Under the pieces are notes generated by a model. That model was given only the letters and a program-made list of their open reading frames with translations, was not told the DNA's origin and searched no databases. A stretch of 64,000 nucleotides of DNA from Roseimaritima ulvae (lineage in GTDB: Bacteria; Planctomycetota; Planctomycetia; Pirellulales; Pirellulaceae). Made by a program: the position numbers and the translations under genes. Every line of letters begins with the position of its first letter. Position 1 is the first letter of the stretch. Below are positions 43,814 through 53,500 of this stretch, one piece after another. The stretch covers positions 3,635,404 to 3,699,403 of the forward strand of contig NZ_CP042914.1 of assembly GCF_008065135.1 (NCBI RefSeq). The letters run 5' to 3'.

Positions 43814-44965
43814 ATGCGCAGCATTGCTCTTCTCCGCCTCGTTGCCCTGCCATTTTTGTGGTCGTGCACGTCTGGGGCGGTGGGGCAGGAGTTTGCCAGT
43901 ATTTCGCATATGGGAGACGATCTGCAGCTGGTCGTCGGCGAAGAGAATGTGGAGGAATTGACGCGTCCAGAGTATCCAGGCGAGCTGGACTTGGGAGGCG
44001 AGGTGTACTCCCAGGATTGGAATGACACCGGGACCTGCGACGCGTGTCGCTCGCGACGCCGCCATGGTCACAGTTCGAGTCGCGGCGGACGCCTGTTTGC
44101 TGCACTGTCCGATGCCCTGTGTGTTTGCGACGAATGCTATAAACCCGAATGGCACCTGTTGGAATCGGCTTCGTTCTGGATCAATTCCGCTCGACCACAA
44201 AATCGCACCCGAATCCGCTGGGACTATGGTCGCGACATGATGTTGGCCGATCGTGCCGAGTATTTCTGGGCTCGCAGCGGCGGTTTGGGCCCCAACCCTC
44301 CCGCCGGTAGCCAGAGCCTAAGAAGTCTGGACTATCACGAATTGAGTCATTACAGCGAAATCGCGCACGGTAAATTCTCGGCCTTTGTGAATACACCCTA
44401 TCGCTCGCTGTACATGAACGAACTGGGGCATTCCGCAGGGTTCTCCGACATTCAGCTGGGCACCAAAAGCCTGTTGTATGACACCCCGCTGATGCAGATC
44501 GCTCTGCAAATGACCACCAGCATTCCGTCGGCGAACACCAAAAGCGGGCTCGGCGTAGGCCACGTGTCCTTGGAACCGGCCCTGCTGTTTGGGCTCTCGC
44601 TGACCGAACGCAGTTATATGCAGGCGGAGATCGCGGAGTGGATTCCGTTGGGCGGAGACCCGGAGTACGCCGGGGCATTGTTGCGGTGGGGCGTGTCGCT
44701 GAACCGCATCACCTGGCAGCACGACGCCGACAACATGATGTCGGTCAATTTGGATCTATTTGGTTGGTCGTTCCAAGATGGCGCGTACACCGATCCCGTT
44801 TTAGGAACCCGTTCGGCCAACAACGAAACGTACCTGTATATCGGTCCGGGGATCCGGTTGTTGTTGTGCGGCAAATTTGAATTGGGAGTGGGAACCGCCA
44901 GTGCGGTAACCGATCGTCACTTTGCCGAGCAGGTCGTACGAACGGAAATGACGATTCGCTATTAG
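43814..44965 (+). CDS. Candidate outer-membrane beta-barrel protein
   Basis: 383 aa. Signal peptide (MRSIALLRLVALPFLWSCTS, cleavage near VGQE). Residues 70-110 hold two Cys pairs (CDACRS and CVCDEC) that could bind zinc or form disulfides. From 115 on, the chain consists of amphipathic strands with many aromatic residues (FWINSARPQNRTRIRWDYG, HVSLEPALLFGLSLTE, VNLDLFGWSFQDGAY, ETYLYIGPGIRLLLCG) and ends in the aromatic residue Tyr (EMTIRY), as in outer-membrane barrels. No sequence family was recognised. Porin or adhesin roles are possible. Confidence 0.65.
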   Translation: MRSIALLRLVALPFLWSCTSGAVGQEFASISHMGDDLQLVVGEENVEELTRPEYPGELDLGGEVYSQDWNDTGTCDACRSRRRHGHSSSRGGRLFAALSDALCVCDECYKPEWHLLESASFWINSARPQNRTRIRWDYGRDMMLADRAEYFWARSGGLGPNPPAGSQSLRSLDYHELSHYSEIAHGKFSAFVNTPYRSLYMNELGHSAGFSDIQLGTKSLLYDTPLMQIALQMTTSIPSANTKSGLGVGHVSLEPALLFGLSLTERSYMQAEIAEWIPLGGDPEYAGALLRWGVSLNRITWQHDADNMMSVNLDLFGWSFQDGAYTDPVLGTRSANNETYLYIGPGIRLLLCGKFELGVGTASAVTDRHFAEQVVRTEMTIRY

Positions 44966-44980
44966 CGGCTACGGTTGAAC

Positions 44981-45047
44981 GTAGCCGATCTGGCCAAAGG
45001 TTGGATGTCCGCTTCAAACCGTCCAAAGTCTGGCGACGCTCGGCTAC
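44981..45047. repeat. Inverted pair of GTAG-led hairpin repeats
   Basis: Left copy 44981-45009 (GTAGCCGATCTGGCCAAAGG, degenerate stem), right copy inverted 45021-45047 with GTCTGGCGAC as core and ending CGGCTAC. The minus-strand TAG at 45046-45044 is the stop codon of the C39-like gene. Confidence 0.7.
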
Positions 45048-45697
45048 GACCCACGAGTTGAAAAACCCGCATCGCAGCCGTGACAGAAAAAACGTTTCCA
45101 CCGTCCATCGGCTTGCCAGTCAGCTTCCACAAACATGGGGCTTGGCGACAACGGTAATCGTGTGCCGCAGCCGGGACAGCTGGGCGATTCGCATCGGGCG
45201 GCCGTGTTGGCCTCGCTTGTCCGTGGTCCGATGGCGATCAAGATAAAGCCCACGGTTTCGCGGTTGGGTTGCCACAGCGAGTGCATGCGTTCCAGTGACA
45301 CCCGTTGGCCCGGGCCCTTGAAGGGGTCGTCCATTTCCACGGTGGCTTCGTCTATATTCGTCAGCACACTGAAGTGGCCTTCGTCGGGGGCGTGTGCTGC
45401 TTGATGATTGACGATCACCGATAAGTTTTGTTGTTTGACATAGTGCAAGGCATCGCGCCATCGTTCGCTTCGGCACTGCACGGTCACGGCCTCCAAACCG
45501 CAGGACATGGCATAGGCTGCCAAGCGGTAGGAACGGGCGGCAAGGGTGCCAAAGGGATCGGGCCGGGCGACGCGTGTGTAAATCGATTCGACACTTCGCT
45601 CCATACCCAACCGATGCAATACGTTGCGTACAGCGATCGCCCCGCATGCTCGCGTGGAAGTTATTGGCTTGGCAATCGCCTCGATCGTGCTGATCAC
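45044..45697 (-). CDS. C39-type papain-fold protein with C-terminal zinc ribbon
   Basis: 217 aa, GTG start overlapping the previous stop (GTGA). The active-site pattern of C39 bacteriocin-processing peptidases is visible: Cys18 in RACGAIAVRNVLHRLG, His108 in GHFSVLTNID and Asp123/124 in MDDPFKG. There is no ABC transporter domain and no signal peptide. The C-terminus has two Cys pairs, Cys174/Cys177 and Cys205/Cys208, forming a zinc ribbon. As the last gene of the VgrG/PAAR run it could be an effector carried by the spike, or a protease that trims cargo. Both are inference. The stop TAG is donated by a repeat. Confidence 0.72.
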   Translation of the reverse strand: MISTIEAIAKPITSTRACGAIAVRNVLHRLGMERSVESIYTRVARPDPFGTLAARSYRLAAYAMSCGLEAVTVQCRSERWRDALHYVKQQNLSVIVNHQAAHAPDEGHFSVLTNIDEATVEMDDPFKGPGQRVSLERMHSLWQPNRETVGFILIAIGPRTSEANTAARCESPSCPGCGTRLPLSPSPMFVEADWQADGRWKRFFCHGCDAGFSTRGS

Positions 45698-46137
45698 GAG
45701 GGCACCGACCAGTCTTGCCAGGCAGCCGGTTGGGCCCCGTTGTCAGCGTCCGCCGCGGGGGGAGGTGCATACCGGTTCAAGATTTCGCCAGCAAATTGAC
45801 CGGACAAGCCAACCGGCAGGGCATCCGCCGCGGGCACCAGTTTCTTTTGGATTTCCTCCGTCGGCGGGACATTGGCCAGTTGTTGTTTGAACGCGTCAAA
45901 GTCTTTGTTGGCTTGAGCAAATTCCCGCTCGTTTTCTCCCATCTGACGGGCTAATGCGGCGTGAGCTTCTTTCTGAGCGTCGCGAAACTGTTCGACCATC
46001 GGCTCGACCTTTTTCAGCAACTCTCCGATCAACGTTTTGGCGGGCGTCGGTGGTAGGTCAACGGACATGGTCCGCATCTGAGCATGAAAGGCCTTGACGT
46101 TGTCCAGCATTTCGTCCACGTCATCGGGATATTGCAT
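45694..46137 (-). CDS. Helical protein of the VgrG/PAAR cluster, unknown function
   Basis: 147 aa, acidic, mostly helical. Residues 5-100 look like a long coiled coil (DEMLDNVKAFHAQMRTMS, KKVEPMVEQFRDAQKEAHAA, NEREFAQANKDFDAFKQQLA); the last 25 are Pro/Ala-rich. No signal or membrane segment. It overlaps the C39 gene by 4 bases, so equal amounts of both are expected: adaptor, chaperone or immunity partner for the C39 protein are reasonable ideas. No family recognised. Confidence 0.7.
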   Translation of the reverse strand: MQYPDDVDEMLDNVKAFHAQMRTMSVDLPPTPAKTLIGELLKKVEPMVEQFRDAQKEAHAALARQMGENEREFAQANKDFDAFKQQLANVPPTEEIQKKLVPAADALPVGLSGQFAGEILNRYAPPPAADADNGAQPAAWQDWSVPS

Positions 46138-46167
46138 GAGAGTTCTCCAAGCGTCGCATGACGACCT

Positions 46168-46656
46168 TTAGGCGGATAGTTGAGGAAGCGGGCTGGTGAG
46201 CGACTGACGAGCCAGTTGGACGAAGGTTTCGGTAAGCGTGACTCGCTCGATCGGCGGTTGGAGTGCCAACAGATGCTGTGCAAAACCTTTCGCGAAGCGG
46301 CCGGCGTAGTTGGGCGTCGGCAGGTCGACGCTTTGGCCATCCAATGGCAGCGATCCACCGCTGTTGACGACCGCCCGCAACAACCATTTGCAGACGCCCA
46401 TCTGTTCGGCCGAGGCTTGGTTGTCAGCCAGTCGCCGCAATTCGTCATCCCCACTGGCGACCCACCGACTGGCGATCCCCAGCCATTGGTCTTCGGCCGC
46501 TGGGGGCGTCGGTCGCCATACCGCCCAGCCACATAGGCAGCCCCACCACACCGCACAGCGTGGTGGTGCATGGCTGGCCATCGCCTCCAACCCCTTATGG
46601 GCTTCACGATTCTGCAAACACGTAGCTAGATAGCGATCTAATTCTTGTTGATTCAT
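46168..46656 (-). CDS. Cluster protein of unknown function next to PAAR
   Basis: 162 aa from the ATG at 46656, directly after the PAAR stop; the longer frame to 46980 is rejected because it runs over the PAAR gene in another frame. The N-terminus is rich in Trp and Cys (RCAVWWGCLCGWAVWRPTPP) and the rest helical (DDELRRLADNQASAEQMGVC, LDGQSVDLPTPNYAGRFAKG). It may belong to a family that accompanies PAAR proteins in planctomycetes (perhaps DUF6931), but this was not checked. Position suggests an adaptor between spike tip and cargo. Confidence 0.65.
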   Translation of the reverse strand: MNQQELDRYLATCLQNREAHKGLEAMASHAPPRCAVWWGCLCGWAVWRPTPPAAEDQWLGIASRWVASGDDELRRLADNQASAEQMGVCKWLLRAVVNSGGSLPLDGQSVDLPTPNYAGRFAKGFAQHLLALQPPIERVTLTETFVQLARQSLTSPLPQLSA

Positions 46657-46658
46657 GT

Positions 46659-46958
46659 TCAGCCCCCGATGATGACGGTCGGACAACCTAAGAAAATAGT
46701 GCCGCCGTGAGCCGTGGTGTCTCCCATTCGCGCCGCCGGTTTGCCGCCAACCATCACCGTTCCGCTGCCTTTGACGATAGTGTCGGGGGGGCCGACGCAA
46801 ACGCACATGTCTCCGACGCCGGCAGCGGGCAGAGAACCGATCAGCACGGTCGGCGTGCCGGGCCCACTGATTGGACCTCCGACATGGGGAATAGGAGGCA
46901 CACCTGGTGTGGCCATCGGACAAGAATGCATATCGTTTAAACGTGCGGCGGGAGGCAT
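46659..46958 (-). CDS. PAAR-domain spike tip protein
   Basis: 99 aa, a stand-alone PAAR domain. The PxAR motifs are at both ends of the fold: MPPAARLNDMHSCP at the start and GGKPAARMGDTTAHGG near 73-88. The family folds into a small cone with a zinc ion that sits on the VgrG trimer of type VI secretion systems and other contractile injection machines. The length is just right for a minimal PAAR without a fused toxin. Gaps to neighbours are 76 bases on the VgrG side and 2 bases on the other. Confidence 0.92.
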   Translation of the reverse strand: MPPAARLNDMHSCPMATPGVPPIPHVGGPISGPGTPTVLIGSLPAAGVGDMCVCVGPPDTIVKGSGTVMVGGKPAARMGDTTAHGGTIFLGCPTVIIGG

Positions 46959-47034
46959 AATCGAAACTCGAAAGGATCATGAAGTTGGGGGATTATGAAG
47001 CTGAAAAATCAGAGCGTCCGGTCACAGCCCAACA

Positions 47035-47613
47035 CTAGTTGATCATCACGATACCGCCCTTAATGGTTGTTGATGCGCCGGCTTGTAAAGTAGCCGCCAC
47101 ACCGGCTTTGATCGTTGTCTCCAGTCCTTCAACGTTCACCGCCGCGGCAGCTTTCGCTTTTATTTCCAACCCACTGATGGCGATTCCCGTAGGGCCGATC
47201 GTGATTTTGTTGGCACCCACCGATAACACGATCGAGTCAGGTGTGACTTCAATTTTGGGAGCAAGCGGGAGCTGGCCGTTTTGCAGTAAAATGTTTCCAC
47301 CGTTTCCCTGAAGTTCGACGTGTTGCATCATTGGCGCCGAACCGACTCTCATGCCAACCTTGCCCTCATCTCCCGCATCAACCACGACTCCGCCGGCTAT
47401 GACGTCAATATGACTCTGGGCCACACTCGATGACACTCGCCCGTCGGCTTTCAAAGATACATTGCCATTGTTTGCCGGACCCTTGGCCGTCATGTAAACA
47501 CTTCCAGTGGTCGGCTCGGTCAACTCCGTAGGCGGTTCGTCGACCGTCGCACAGACAGAGAACCCGGCACACGCGAATTGCTGTTGCCCGGTCGTGTTGG
47601 CTGCATGATCCAT
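47035..47613 (-). CDS. Detached VgrG C-terminal beta-helix-like protein
   Basis: 192 aa. The first 90 residues contain polar strands with Gly and Asn (NNGNVSLKADGRVSSSV), the rest short repeated strands ending in hydrophobic residues (NKITIGPTGIAISGLEIKAK, GLETTIKAGVAATLQAGAST, TIKGGIVMIN). The phrase ITIGPTGIxISG and the ending are what one sees at the C-terminus of VgrG proteins (DUF2345/gp5 needle). Here it is a separate gene 61 bases after the VgrG, which itself lacks such a tail. Probably forms part of the same spike. Confidence 0.72.
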   Translation of the reverse strand: MDHAANTTGQQQFACAGFSVCATVDEPPTELTEPTTGSVYMTAKGPANNGNVSLKADGRVSSSVAQSHIDVIAGGVVVDAGDEGKVGMRVGSAPMMQHVELQGNGGNILLQNGQLPLAPKIEVTPDSIVLSVGANKITIGPTGIAISGLEIKAKAAAAVNVEGLETTIKAGVAATLQAGASTTIKGGIVMIN

Positions 47614-47674
47614 GATGCGATTCGTATCGGTATCTGAGAATGAGAAAAAACTGGATAGCTTTGCTAAAGATGGC

Positions 47675-50251
47675 CTACGCGACCGATTTCATCAGACGCG
47701 AGACGCAGGCCATGTGAGCGGCAATATCTGGCACGAATTTTTCCATCGCTTCAATGCTTTCGCCTGCCGCACCGTCTGTGGTTTCCATTGCTCGAAAGAC
47801 ACGGCTAATCGCGTCTTCAAGCTGAGATGTGGCAACCGCCAATTTTTGCTGGACACTTTTTATGCTGGCGTTCAACCGTTCGAGCAATTCCAGCAGGCCT
47901 TGTAGACGGGGCAATATGTTGAGCGTCCAGATCTGGTCAAACTTGACCACGTGCTCCCACGTCGAGCCAAAATGATCCACCAAACATTTGGTGAGCATGG
48001 TTGCGATCAGATCGGTCAACAACATCAACAGCGTCAACACCATGCAAGCGAACCCGGCAATCGGTTCGTAGCCCTTCATGTTGCCCGCATGTGCCATCTC
48101 CATGCAAGCGTGAAACCCGGGGCCGGTATTCTTTATCTGATGCCCGCGATTGACGGTCAGTGTTTCACCGTAGTTCAGAGTTTGTGTGCCACCAAAAAAC
48201 GTTTTGCCTTGGCCGCCCGAGCCAAACACTAAAGTCCCCAAGGTCGACAATATTTTCCCGGCGACGGGACCAGCTGATTCCAGCAGTTCATCAACCAGTT
48301 CCATCGGGTCACAACTCAGTGCCGTGGTGGGCCCGAAGATGGTCGACATTTGGCGACCGACCGACTTCTTATAGGAGTCCCCGACGTTAAATTCGATCTC
48401 GCCCTCATCCGCAATTAAAGCAATTTCTTTGAAGAAGTGTTTGACGTCGAAGGTACAGGGTCCGGGATCTTTAAAAGGTCCCGAGCCGGCCTCGTCATTT
48501 CCGGTCGCGTCACTGCCGCCACCGCCGCTGCCGCCTCCGGTATCAAACAGCCAGTGGTGGCCCTTGAAGGAAATTTTGGGACCAGCGGATTGCTTCAATT
48601 CCGTGGTCTCACTGCTGATCGCCATATAGGTTTCCGAGTGCAAGGCCAGGTACTCTTCGCCCTGAGCATCGTGAAACACCATGCTGCTGGTTTGACTGGT
48701 GCCGATCCCTTTGTGCGAACAGGAATGAATTCCGCAGCACAGCTTTTTGTCGGGCAGTGGCAGGGGCGGCATGTTTTCACTGTTGTAGAGGCTGCCCACG
48801 ATCACCGGCCGATCGGGATCTCCGTGTTCAAACGCAACCAACACCTCTTGACCGGTTCGCGGCCAAAAGAACGCTCCCCATCGTTTGCCGGCCCAGAATT
48901 GACTGACGCGAATCCAGCAACTCGGCGCGTTATCGGCCTGCCAGGGGAACACGACCTTCACCCGTCCATAAACATCCACACAAACGTCGTCGTCGGTGAT
49001 CGAAGGATCGCTGACCACCATCGCCGGAACGACACCGCTAAGCACTGGTTTCTTCGTCCGCAGAGGCGCTCGAAAGGGAGTGGATTCCGCCATGCATCGG
49101 AAGCGGTTTTGATACTTCAGTTCAACATCCGATTCGTCACTGCGATGCTGAGTGGCCAAGCGAATCAAGTGCTGCACGTCGGTCAAATAGTATTGTTGTG
49201 GATCCGGTACAGCGTCGCGCAATAAGCGGAATTTCTGGCCGGGCATCATCGCCGCGACGTCGCCACTGCCACAATAATTTTTCTGTAAACAGGCAATGCG
49301 TTCGACTTTCAGCCGGGCGTCGCGATCGGCCAAATCGTCCAACTGCGTCAGCTGGTCGGTATTCCGCTCCCCCGCCGCCGAGATTTCGTCGACCCGACGA
49401 GCGATGCCCGAAGGATAGTCCGTCAGCGCCCAGTCAGACTTCTCTTGCTCACCGGGCGACAACCGCGAGGCATCGGCAAACGTGTTGGGACGTTGGAAGT
49501 TGCGATCGAGTGAGCGGACGACGTGTGGCGTCAAGCGATGGCGTTTTTGCCAGCGACGAATTCGCATCGAATCTCGATTGCCGCCGATCACCTCGTCGAC
49601 AGCGTATGCCGGAGGCTCTCCGGTATTGACGCGATCGATACTATCGCTGATCACCATCCGTTCGGTTCGTTCATGGGGATCAGTCGGCTGGCCATCGTAT
49701 TGATGTTCAAAGAAATAGAACATCCCGTCTTCTTCCAACAAGCGACTGACAAACGCCAGATCGGATTCCCCGTATTGGACACAGTAGTTTCGGGGCGGTC
49801 CCGCCGGTCCAATTTCCCAGCGAACCGGCAGATTCCCCAAGACCTCGCTGACAATCGATTGCGTATCGCGTTGTTGGAACATGCGAAACCGGCGATTCAG
49901 CCCATACGTCCAAAACCGCGGCCGCATGGTGGCCGTGTAGTAGCGATAACGATCGTCCCGACCGTCGTCAAACACGTGGGACAACACGCCGCAAATATCG
50001 CGGCTGGGCAGCGGATCCTGGGCTTCCAATCGGGCCAGCCAATAGGGATCCGGCAGCGTAAAACTGGCGCGCACCGGAGTGCCCAACAAATCACTCAGAT
50101 TAACCGGATCCGCGAAATGCGTCCGCAACTTTAACTGGAAACGATAGGGCCGGCTGAGCGATTCGCGGCCACGAATTTCGACGAGGTTGAATGATCCTGC
50201 GTTATGTTGGGTCCACAGCCGAATGCGTTGGGCGGTGACTTCGATGGGCAT
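47675..50251 (-). CDS. VgrG spike protein with unusual C-terminal extension
   Basis: 858 aa from the ATG at 50251 (the frame is open to 50314). Residues 5-400 are the gp27-like base; 420-495 the gp5 OB-fold with the hallmark VYGRVKVVFPW, SCWIRVSQFWAGKRWG and GDPDRPVIVGSLYNSEN. After a short helix start there is a Gly/Ser linker (GGGSGGGGSDATG, about 585-600) and a 260-residue extension with a hydrophobic stretch at 733-755 (MVLTLLMLLTDLIATML) and a terminal coiled coil. VgrG trimers form the puncturing spike of type VI secretion; the extension might be an effector or a cargo dock. First gene of the minus-strand run. Confidence 0.93.
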   Translation of the reverse strand: MPIEVTAQRIRLWTQHNAGSFNLVEIRGRESLSRPYRFQLKLRTHFADPVNLSDLLGTPVRASFTLPDPYWLARLEAQDPLPSRDICGVLSHVFDDGRDDRYRYYTATMRPRFWTYGLNRRFRMFQQRDTQSIVSEVLGNLPVRWEIGPAGPPRNYCVQYGESDLAFVSRLLEEDGMFYFFEHQYDGQPTDPHERTERMVISDSIDRVNTGEPPAYAVDEVIGGNRDSMRIRRWQKRHRLTPHVVRSLDRNFQRPNTFADASRLSPGEQEKSDWALTDYPSGIARRVDEISAAGERNTDQLTQLDDLADRDARLKVERIACLQKNYCGSGDVAAMMPGQKFRLLRDAVPDPQQYYLTDVQHLIRLATQHRSDESDVELKYQNRFRCMAESTPFRAPLRTKKPVLSGVVPAMVVSDPSITDDDVCVDVYGRVKVVFPWQADNAPSCWIRVSQFWAGKRWGAFFWPRTGQEVLVAFEHGDPDRPVIVGSLYNSENMPPLPLPDKKLCCGIHSCSHKGIGTSQTSSMVFHDAQGEEYLALHSETYMAISSETTELKQSAGPKISFKGHHWLFDTGGGSGGGGSDATGNDEAGSGPFKDPGPCTFDVKHFFKEIALIADEGEIEFNVGDSYKKSVGRQMSTIFGPTTALSCDPMELVDELLESAGPVAGKILSTLGTLVFGSGGQGKTFFGGTQTLNYGETLTVNRGHQIKNTGPGFHACMEMAHAGNMKGYEPIAGFACMVLTLLMLLTDLIATMLTKCLVDHFGSTWEHVVKFDQIWTLNILPRLQGLLELLERLNASIKSVQQKLAVATSQLEDAISRVFRAMETTDGAAGESIEAMEKFVPDIAAHMACVSRLMKSVA

Positions 50252-50594
50252 GGATCGGAACCTAACAGCATGATTGAGACGGGTTCGGCGATCCATGCCG
50301 GAAGATCGCGTCAAAGCTTATCGACGCGTAGGTGTTTCCCTCACCCGCAAACTCCTTCGACCGGCTGGCTGCACGGCAATCAGCAAAATCAGCCTGTTTT
50401 TTCGCGATACCGGATCCTCGTTCGGGCTCCACACTCTGTTCTAATTCTGACGACCAGGTCCTCTACTAAACGTTTGTCGGTTCGGCAAAAAAGTCGGCGC
50501 TCGCTAACGACGTGCTAAGTTTCAACGGAGAGTTTTTGTCCAGACGGAGCGCAGGGGATTTGCGCGTCCGCAAATCCCAACTATGTAGACGCTC
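50252..50594. other. Divergent promoter region between VgrG and the giant protein genes
   Basis: 343 bases with no gene, serving both sets of genes. The left 70 bases belong to the open frame upstream of VgrG. AT-rich stretches occur at about 50395-50410 and 50440-50490. Just upstream of the plus-strand ATG lies a perfect hairpin, listed separately. Confidence 0.5.
50555..50578 (+). promoter_or_regulatory. Leader hairpin before the first giant gene
   Basis: GGGATTTGCG (50555-50564) pairs perfectly with CGCAAATCCC (50569-50578) over a 4-base loop, 16 bases before the ATG at 50595. No T-run follows, so it is not a terminator. It may modulate translation start or bind a regulator. Confidence 0.5.
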
Positions 50595-53500
50595 ATGTCC
50601 TCCCCCGCCTCAGATCCCGCCTCGGAATCGCTGTTGCCGCCCATTCGAGCCGCCGAGTCCGCTGCCGGGATCCGCAATTGGAATGGTGTTGCGGCGGCTC
50701 GACGAATCGTGCCTTGGGATCGTCGCGTGAGCCTATTGGTGAGCGGAGTGATGGCGGTCTGCACGCTGACCGCGCTGCTGACATGGGCTGCCACCAGCGT
50801 CGGACCAGCGCCTCACGTGGCCGTAACACTGGCGGGCAGTGACTACCGCAATCAATTGGATCTGCCAGCCAACGGCTACGGCGATCGCGCCATCGGGCGA
50901 TTGGCAAGCTGGGTCACGGCCGGACCTCGCGGACCGCGACGCGATTTGCAGTTAGCTCGGCCGCCCCTGGAACTGCAAACCTCGGATGACTTTGCTGACT
51001 TGACGACCGACCGGCAAGCGGCCGTGGCGTTGATGTTTGTTTCCGCCCATGGCATCAGTACACCGCAGGGGCCCGCCATCTTGCCGGCCGACGCCCAAAC
51101 TGCCGACGACGGGATCCTCGTAACCGCTCTGTTGGAACGAATGGCCAAGTTACCGGAAAAGCAAAAAAAGATCCTGCTGTTGGATTGCGTCCATTTTGAT
51201 GCTCTGCCCCAATATGGCGTATTGCTGAACGGTTTTAGCGCACAGGTGCAAGAGCTAGATGTGGAAATTCAGGCGATCCCCAACCTCGTTGTGGTCTTGG
51301 GGTGCGACACGGACCAGCGGAACTGGCTACAGCCCGCTGAGGGCACCAATAACTGGGCTGCGGGCTTGCTGCGGGGATTAAACGGAGCGGCCGAAGACAC
51401 GGACAACGACGGCTGGATTGATTGGTTGGAAGTGCACCAGTACTGCGTTCGCCACTGCATGCAGTGGTCGCGTCGCGTCTGTCAACAACCGCAAACGCCC
51501 GTGTTGCTTCCTCAAGGCGTCCGCGGCATCGAACGCAGCCAAAACCTGGCACTGTTTCCCGCCAAAACCGCCGTTGTGGAAGTACCCCGTTTGGTTGCCT
51601 CCACACGAACGGAGTTGTTGCAGAAATGGTGGATCAAACATGACGATTTTCAATCGCGGGACCTGTCACCCGTGGTGGTGTCGCCTGTCGCATGGCGGCG
51701 ATTCGAAAGGATTTTGCTGCGTTTTGAACAGTTTGAAATGGCCGGATGTCGCGACGCGGCAGACGAATTGCTCGGCCAGTTGCAGGAACTGGATCAAGTC
51801 TTGGAACGGGCAACCGTGCTGGATTCGATCGCCTGTCGCGTGGGAGTGTTGGACCCGCGGATGGTCGGCTTCCACGCCTCGACTGAATTGTCCACAACCG
51901 CTTCTCGCCTCGCGGTCCTGCTGCCGGACATGTCCCGCGAGGACGCTGTCGACCACTGGCAGCAGGTACTCGCTGAACATCCGCGAGCTTCCAGCATTGC
52001 TTACTTGCGTCGCGAAATTATCGAACAACGGATTCGCGCCATCGCTCGAAACCTCCGCGAACAGGCCAAAGTCGACGTCACCGAATTGCAACAGGCCAGC
52101 CAAGTCGTCTTTGCCACCACCGATCCCTTGCAGCCGGTACCACAAGCCGGTCTGATTCTGCAATTGTTGGCTCGGGACTTGCCCACCGAAGGTCTGTCGT
52201 CCGCTGACGCTACGTCCGTGGGACGGTTGTTGGAGTTGGCGCTGCGAAGCGACCGAGTGGCGGACTGCCATCCCTGGTGGTCGCCCGAACTGTTTGGGTG
52301 GGTCGCGGATTTGGCGCAGCACGCCGACCAACAACGGCGCGTGGCGGGCGATCTATTGTTCGGTGAAGCGGAGGCCCGACGGCGAGCCGTTCCCGCCCTG
52401 GACGAAGCCGAACGCAGCTATGCGGAACTGGATCGTATCGCTCAACTGTTGGTCACGGCGGCAGCGATTCGTTCCCAAGGCCCCCACCAGTTGTCTCGCG
52501 TGCGAACCTTGTTGGCGGCGCGGACCAGTGGCGATGCGACCGGTGTTTCCGAAGAGGCCGTCGACGCGGTTCAGCAGATGTACGACATCCTGGACCAATT
52601 GAACGAACCCCGTTTTCGCAAGCCGTCGGCAGAACTTGCGCAGCGAACCGGGGTGCTGCGCGATCTGGGCGAATTGACGGCGCGGTTCCAACGCAGCTTG
52701 GACGAACAAAACCAACATCTAAACCAGTGGCAAGCCGACGTGTTGGCGTCGTCAACGCAGACGCTACCCAACGTCCTGGCAGCGTTGACGGCCAGCGGGC
52801 CCACCGCCGCGCAAAGGGTCGACGCCTGGAAGCGATTGCGTCGTCTGGCATCCAGTTCCCCCGCCACTGACTCATCGCCTGAAAACACACCACGCCACCC
52901 ATTGGCGCAAGTTCAGCGAGCGGCCGCGGTGCGTGGAAAATTGTGGTTGGCGGCTTGGCCCGATTCGAGTTTCCCTGCGACCGCGTCGGCAGCATTAAGA
53001 CCATTGGAAACGCAGGCCCAAGTCGCCCACCGTTTGCAAATTTTCTCCTCCGATCCTCAGTGGCGAACGATTTTAGCGGAAGCCGGCCGGCAGATCGGAC
53101 GGCGAGAAACGGCAGCTTGGCACGCGACGCAAACGATCGCCGAAGCCAACCACGAGCCGGCCGCCGCCCACACGTCTCCCGATAAATTCCGCGACCGCTG
53201 GCTAGCCATGCAGCGCATGTCCGCCGTGCCGCCACTCAGCTTTCAGCGAACCCTTAACCAGCAACACAGTGACCGGCTGGCTGACTTCCTGGGTTGGCAA
53301 TCTAAACGTATGGTTGCTGACGGCTATTGGTCGCTGCAAGCCAACATTCTTCCTTACTATGTTCGGGTGGCGGAATTGTTATCCGAGGATCGCACGGCTT
53401 TAAGCGCTGGGACGCAGAAGAAAGACGCCGCACGGCATACCGACGGCGGCGGTGAAGTCGAATTGGTTCTGTCCGACAAATTGGTCTGGACCACTCAACA

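Noticed and set aside
46168..46980. 270-aa version of the cluster protein
   Set aside because: Its first 108 residues overlap the PAAR gene in another frame and are Arg-rich nonsense; the ATG at 46656 directly follows the PAAR stop.
45044..50251. Complete type VI secretion system
   Set aside because: Only spike components are seen; no tube, sheath, baseplate, membrane complex or ClpV gene lies in the window.
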